A stretch of DNA of 64,000 bases from Petrosia ficiformis (taxonomy: Eukaryota > Porifera > Demospongiae > Haplosclerida > Petrosiidae), in contig OX345644.1 in the NCBI GenBank assembly GCA_947044365.1, positions 1,636,237 to 1,700,236 on the forward strand. The letters run 5' to 3'. The translations under genes and the position numbers were made by a program. The notes beneath the pieces are model-generated. The model made no database searches, had not been told where the DNA came from, and saw only the letters and a program-made list of their open reading frames with translations. The number at the start of each line of letters is the position of its first letter. The first letter of the stretch is position 1. Below are positions 58,793 to 64,000 of the stretch, piece by piece.

Positions 58793-59154
58793 CTTTTTGA
58801 CCTTTCTAAATAGACTGGTTACCTCCTAATATGGTAGAAATATATTAATAGTATCTATTAATAGTAACAGTCTGTAATATTTGTGGTTGTTAACAGTTTG
58901 GAGAAAGCATTATTTTATGGTAGTATTATTATTTTTACCATATATGGTAATATCAAGTCTTCTCAAATATAACACACTATTATTTGTACATATTAACAAT
59001 ATCTTATGAGTGATGAATTCATGAAGAAACATCTAACTGTAATATTTCCGTAGTTACCAGACTGTCTGATTATTTTACTATATAGTACATATAATAGATC
59101 CAATGTACACATTAAAATTTCCTAATATGGTAAGGTTTGTGAAGAAAACTAATT
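58793..59154. promoter_or_regulatory. T10 upstream region with CArG palindrome
   Basis: CCATATATGG at 58938-58947 within TTTACCATATATGGTAATAT, about 147 bp before the T10 start. Paralogous to 31655-32009. Confidence 0.45.
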
Positions 59155-60120
59155 ATCCTGTGTCTATACAGTTGATCACTCCTTCATGACTTTATCTTTC
59201 GTAAACTACTGTTATTATCATTTCACATGATTATATATGTGTAATAAACTAATCATCCTGTGTCTATACAGATATACACTCCTTCATGACTTTAGCACAC
59301 ATGAACTACTGTTATTATCATTTCACATGATTATATATGTGTAATAAACTAATCATCCTGTGTCTATATAGTTGTACACTTCTTCATGACTTTATCTTAT
59401 TAAATGTGGTATTAGTTTATTTAAAACACTATTAACTGTCAACACATATATCTATCTATTTATCTATTTATCTATTTATTTTTTATTGCAGTTTAAAACA
59501 TTATTTTTTAAAACACAATGCTAACAGTAGGATATGAATCTTTAACCATTTTGACCACTAGCGTAAACACTTAACCACTGGCTTGAGCTATATGTAAGCA
59601 TATGAAATAATTAGAACATATATGGTAGTATATGTACTACATTACTATGATAGAACCCCTAGACTATATACTAGCTAGTATAGTACCATATATACTCTAA
59701 TTATTTCATGCTCTATACTACATTACTATGATAGAATCCCTAGACTATATACTAGCTAGTATTGTACCATATATACTCTAATTATTTCATGCTCTATACT
59801 ACATTACTATGATAGAATCCCTAGACTATATACTAGCTAGTATAGTACCATATATACTCTAATTATTTCATGCTCTATACTACATTACTGTGATAGAAAC
59901 CCTAGACTATATACTAGCTAGTATAGTACCATATATATTCTAATTATTTAATGCTCTATACTACATTACTATGATGGAAACCCTAGACTATATACTAGCT
60001 AGTATAGTACCATATATACTCTAATTATTTCATGCTGGCTTACAAGAATCATAAACCAAACCATCAGATCCACTCCTGTTATCTTAATAATTAAAATATG
60101 ATGTGATTAGATTCTATGTA
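59155..60120. repeat. 108-bp units, ATCT tract and 72-bp array
   Basis: 59155-59400 holds about 2.5 units of the 108-bp repeat. 59450-59480 is ATCT/ATTT. 59630-60030 holds about five units of the 72-bp family in their longer form, each with CTAGACTATATACTAGCTAG. Confidence 0.85.
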
Positions 60121-61122
60121 AGCTACAAGCAGCATTGGTCTGTACTGTAGAGCTTGAGTGCTTGTTCTATTACGTGCCACACCCATTAATTGATCAAGCC
60201 CCCTGGAATGATGCAACTTCCTTAACTATGTATACAAAGCATGCTCGCATATGTGACACAAACATACATTCAACCCTGTGGAAAGCAATCATAGGGATAG
60301 CCCTGCGGGCCATAAAAAAACAAGATATATATATAGAAAATAAGATCCTTATGTGTTGTTATCATTAATCATGGATGACTTTGTCATGTCTGAGACTCAA
60401 GAATCTTATTAGTTTATCACTCTTATTACTTTTAAAGATTCTTGTATGATATATTTATTGTTACAACTAGTAGTTACAGTTTTACAAGCTGATTTCTTCC
60501 TGCTGGTCTGTAGTGACTAGCTTGAGCATGTGTTTATTTATGTGCGACACCCATTAATTAACCAAGCCCCCGGGAATGATTTAAATTTTAAAAAATGTTA
60601 ACTTTTTTTATTTTGAGAAAACAAATGAAGTCGTTTTCTGACAATTCAGTTTAGTTTTGAAGTAACAAGGGGCTGAAGAAAACAAACATGTAATTCTGTA
60701 TCTGATAAGAGAAACCATAAAATCGACCTTTCTAGGCACTCCAAACTCAGAGACCATCTACAGCTTACCCTACCAGTGCTGCCTAAACACCATCCTCGTC
60801 TAAGAAACTTTAAAGCCCTTTAATTCTACCCACAGGTGGGTGTGGCTTCCAACAAATACAGACTTGGAACCAGACTGAATGCATCAACAGCCTTGTAAGA
60901 CTAGAAACTCATTGAGTTGCATCCGCCCCCTCCCTAGAGTCAACCCTAACTACATATACAAGTGTATGTGACAATTATATAGTTCAAAACCTTTGGAAAG
61001 CAAACATAGGGATTACTCTACTTACCACAATAATTATAATAATATGTAAAATAATAATAATAATAATAATAATAACAACAACAATAATACTCTAAGATAA
61101 ACATGTCATATTTAAAATAGAT
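60121..61122. other. T8' 3' spacer
   Basis: 60125-60315 and about 60490-60580 are two copies of the dispersed repeat. 60590-60845 is unique sequence with no gene seen, absent from the T8 spacer. 61045-61090 is AAT-rich. Confidence 0.55.
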
Positions 61123-63244
61123 CTACAAAACATCTAGTCTGTTATTACCTGTATCACTAACATACAAGTTACCTAATGAATCTACTGTTATACCACATGG
61201 ACTATTAAACTCTCCCTCTCCACTACCATATTTACCAAAGGAATGTATAAAACGTCCATTAGTATTAAATATTGAGGTACGATTATTACCATACTCACTA
61301 ACATATAATAGATTATTATCTATGATAATGGAGGTAGGATTAGTAATTTGACCAGGATTAGACCCTTCTGAGCTAAATCTGGAGATATATTGTCCTGTTG
61401 ATGTGAACTTCTTGATACAGTGATTACTAAAATCTGCAACATACAAATATCCTTCATTGTCAAATGTCACATCCCATGGCTGATTCAATTGTTCTGGTGA
61501 CGAACCTTTCTTACCGAAATTATGAGAGTAGGTGAGATCTTGATTGAGAACTTGAATACGATGATTATTAGTATCAGCAACGAATATTTGTCCTGTGGTA
61601 GGATGAACTGTGATACCTACAGGACTATTAAACTGAAGAGGACCATTGCCTGTCTCACTACTCCCAACTGATTTCACACAATAACCTTCAAATGTTAGTT
61701 TCTGTAGTCGATGATTATCAGTTACTAAAATGTGTCCATCTTGAGATATAGCAACTCCACGAGGATTAGTGAATTGACCCTCCTGTGTTCCTCTTCTTCC
61801 AAATGACTTCACATTCTTTCCATCCTTGTTTAGTATTGTGATACGATTGGCATTACACTCAGCTACTACAATCTCTTCATTCTTAGTGACTACTACACCA
61901 AATGGTCTATTGAGTCCTGATATAATATTCACTGGTTTACCTCTCATTTCAGGGAAGAGAGTAAAGGGACTACCAGTGATATTCACACCTCCTAATCGTA
62001 TTGTCAGTTGATGTTTTCCTCCGGTACGTGGTGTAAAACTTATATTGTAGTTTCCTGACTGGGTCTCATTGATGTCACATGATATAAATTGACTATCATC
62101 AGCAGAAGAGAATTCACAAGAGATGAGGGAGCGAGGAACTGAGAAAGGAGATCCATCTTGAGTCTGGAGGTTGAGAGTGGCGGTTGAATTCTTACCAATA
62201 TAACAAGCATTCTTGACGAGAACCGATTTGCCAAATGTTTTAGACTTAAACTCACCAATACCCTGATATTCATCAACCAATGTGTGATTACTAGTGAATG
62301 TGATGTTGGCCTCCTCTATTGGTTGAAATACAACAGGGTTGACATCTTGATCGACTGTTGTCATTACTTGTACCATATTCTGTTTCTCCCTCAATATCTG
62401 TTGTTGAGTCCCTAATTTCAGACTCTGTTCTACAAATTCCTCACAACCTTTGAGCTGTTTGAGGACTGTCTCTGCCTCTCCTCTCTGTTTGGTTAGTAAT
62501 TGAATCTTCTGTTGTACTACAGTGTCTACCTGTTGAACTAACTGTCTCTCTGACTGTTGAACTAAGTTAATGATTAGTTGAGACTGTGTGTGGATCTGTT
62601 TCTTGACATCTTCTCCCTGTTTTGTGACCTCCCTCTCTCGAGTGATGAGGTTAGTCACAGCTGTATTAACATCAGCTACTTTCCTTTTCACTGTTGTGAG
62701 GTCGGCCTCTATCTCTTGATGATGATCAGGATAACATTCAGTAACGAACTTGTACTTGTGATTTTGATGGCGTTGACTAATCGTACAATCTCGACAAATA
62801 AGCTCTCGACAGGTTTCACAGTAGACTTTGATTGGCTCGTTATGATCGTTACACTTCATATTTCTATCATCATTGAATGGAAGTAGTTTAGAAGTATTGA
62901 GTACAGGTACATCTTGTACATTGATAACCTCATGAGTAGAGAAGGGCTGCCATGTGTTATGTGCATCAAGACATTTTGGACATAAAAATTGAGTACACTG
63001 TTTACAATAACCAGTAGCGGAGTTCTTGTGACAATTATCACAAGAGACGTTTGGACCTTCAAATGCTTTCTTTAGAGTATGTTGTAATTGGAAGAGGCTG
63101 TTAATGAAGAAAGCAGTTGGAAGTTCAGTGGGTCCTATATCGGGTAGTTGTGTGGGTTTACGACATGAAGGACAGCTAATGAAATACTTGTCTCCCTGTT
63201 AGTAAATAAGATAATGTATAAACAATGAAGTGTTCACAAAACCA

Positions 63245-63281
<37 letters not shown>

Positions 63282-63437
63282 TACCTGTGGCTCTTGTGGT
63301 AGTTTCTCAATACATTTTAAACAGAAGCTATGTAAGCATGGAAGAGTTTTGGGGTTAGTATACTGATCCAAACATACATTACATGTTAGTTGTTCATCAA
63401 GTTCCTCAAGAGCAGTAGAAGAATATTGTTGAGCCAT
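61123..63437 (-). CDS. T8': intact TRIM-NHL E3 ubiquitin ligase-like protein
   Basis: Exon 1 is 63437-63285 (MAQQYSSTALEELDEQ), the intron 63284-63196 (89 bp), exon 2 63195-61123; the product is 741 aa. All RING ligands, both B-boxes, coiled coil, filamin (short SPFTLFPEMRG junction) and six NHL blades are present. It pairs with T8 but differs at more than ten residues, e.g. HKYKFVTE, PRSLISCE, PRTGGKH, NITGSPF, FEGYCVK and NNRLDVL. Exon 1 differs strongly from T8 (MDQQPPST), which suggests exchange of 5' ends between paralogues. Confidence 0.92.
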
Positions 63438-64000
63438 CTCTTTCTTCTTTCTAAAAATAGCGGAGTTATTTCTTAATATGGTAGAAATATATTAATATAA
63501 TAACTGATAATATTTATGGTTATGAACAATTTGTAGAAAAGTGGGATCATTATATTTAACATAATTATAAGGACTGTGTTAGGAATAATATCTACGTACA
63601 TTACAGTATAATCATGTATTAACCTTATGACATTAAACTATACACTATATTATATATACATACTATGGATACACTGTGTGCACACGTCCTTACTCGGCTA
63701 GTACATTTAAAAGGGTGTGTCCATTTGTGTTAATTAACTGGACCAGACAGATCATGTAGTATGTATACTGATAAGTGAGTGTCTCTACTAATCATAATTC
63801 TAATATCATTGTAATGTGAACATACATTACTAATACAATATCACAGCTCTAGACCCATGTATCACATTTTAATTATAAATTAATTAACTAGGATTACTAA
63901 TTACCAATTATAAATTAATTAACTAGGATTACTAATTATTTAGAATTACTTAGAATTACTTGAGAGAGAAAGTGGTTGAAGCACAACAACTAAAAACTAT
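63438..64000. promoter_or_regulatory. T8' upstream region, conserved block (copy 6) and start of exon-like segment
   Basis: 63705-63860 matches the block at 18830 (GGGTGTGTCCATTTGTG, ATGTAGTATGTATACTG). From about 63955 the LREKVVEAQQLKT exon-like segment begins and is cut by the window end. Confidence 0.45.

Noticed and set aside
58510..58829. Plus-strand frames rich in VCVCVCV over the GT tract
   Set aside because: Translation of a (GT)n/(GCGT)n microsatellite inside the T10 intron; no codon structure.

Overview
The window looks like metazoan, most probably sponge, nuclear DNA. It is AT-rich, has very short introns (58-167 bp) with GT/AG ends, is full of microsatellites, minisatellites and MITEs, and carries a tandem family of TRIM-NHL genes. 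Amphimedon queenslandica or a close relative is my inference from the TRIM-NHL expansion and compact introns; no sequence search was possible.

All TRIM loci lie on the minus strand. I label them T1 to T10, with primed labels for near-identical second copies. The full design is two coding exons. Exon 1 (about 50 codons) holds the first six zinc ligands of a C3HC4 RING finger. A short intron with a (CA)n tract just after the donor follows. The long exon 2 carries the last two RING cysteines, B-box 1, B-box 2, a Gln-rich coiled coil, a filamin/Ig domain and six NHL repeats (741-745 aa in all). Intact: T2 (6239-8540), T5 (22634-24950), T8 (33327-35629), T9 (37236-39531), T5' (46776-49092), T8' (61123-63437). 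Shortened, chimeric or broken: T1 with a second NHL piece (1243-4147), T3 and T3' (17609-18610, 42622-43606), T4 and T4' (21322-22043, 45401-46122), T6 and T6' (27957-30258, 52099-54402), T7 (31160-31654), T10 (56414-58792).

The order T2-T3-T4-T5-T6-T7-T8 is repeated as T9-T3'-T4'-T5'-T6'-T10-T8', so the window holds two copies of a seven-locus super-unit of about 27-30 kb, plus the end of a third (T1 resembles T6, and the plus-strand exons before it match those before T6). About 20.35-31.18 kb and 44.42-55.31 kb are nearly identical, while other parts of the same super-unit are clearly more diverged.

Between the TRIM loci, on the plus strand, lie exons of a small coiled-coil protein and pieces of a cereblon-like LON-domain gene, the latter fused to a 78-bp in-frame minisatellite (13 copies in one block, 1 in the other). 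TRIM genes and these plus-strand fragments are divergently arranged around a repeated upstream block.

A 7.3-kb pogo/Tigger-like DNA transposon (9947-17252) with about 215-bp inverted ends, TA target duplications, an intact transposase and two internal 121-bp satellite arrays sits in the first super-unit; the matching site in the second (42239) is empty. Several smaller MITE or fold-back insertions also have visible target duplications or empty paralogous sites.

Taken together this is a ubiquitin-ligase gene nursery: RING E3 genes and a cereblon-like substrate-receptor fragment multiplied by recent segmental duplication. The paralogues differ most at equivalent positions of each NHL blade, as expected if the propeller face is diversifying for recognition.
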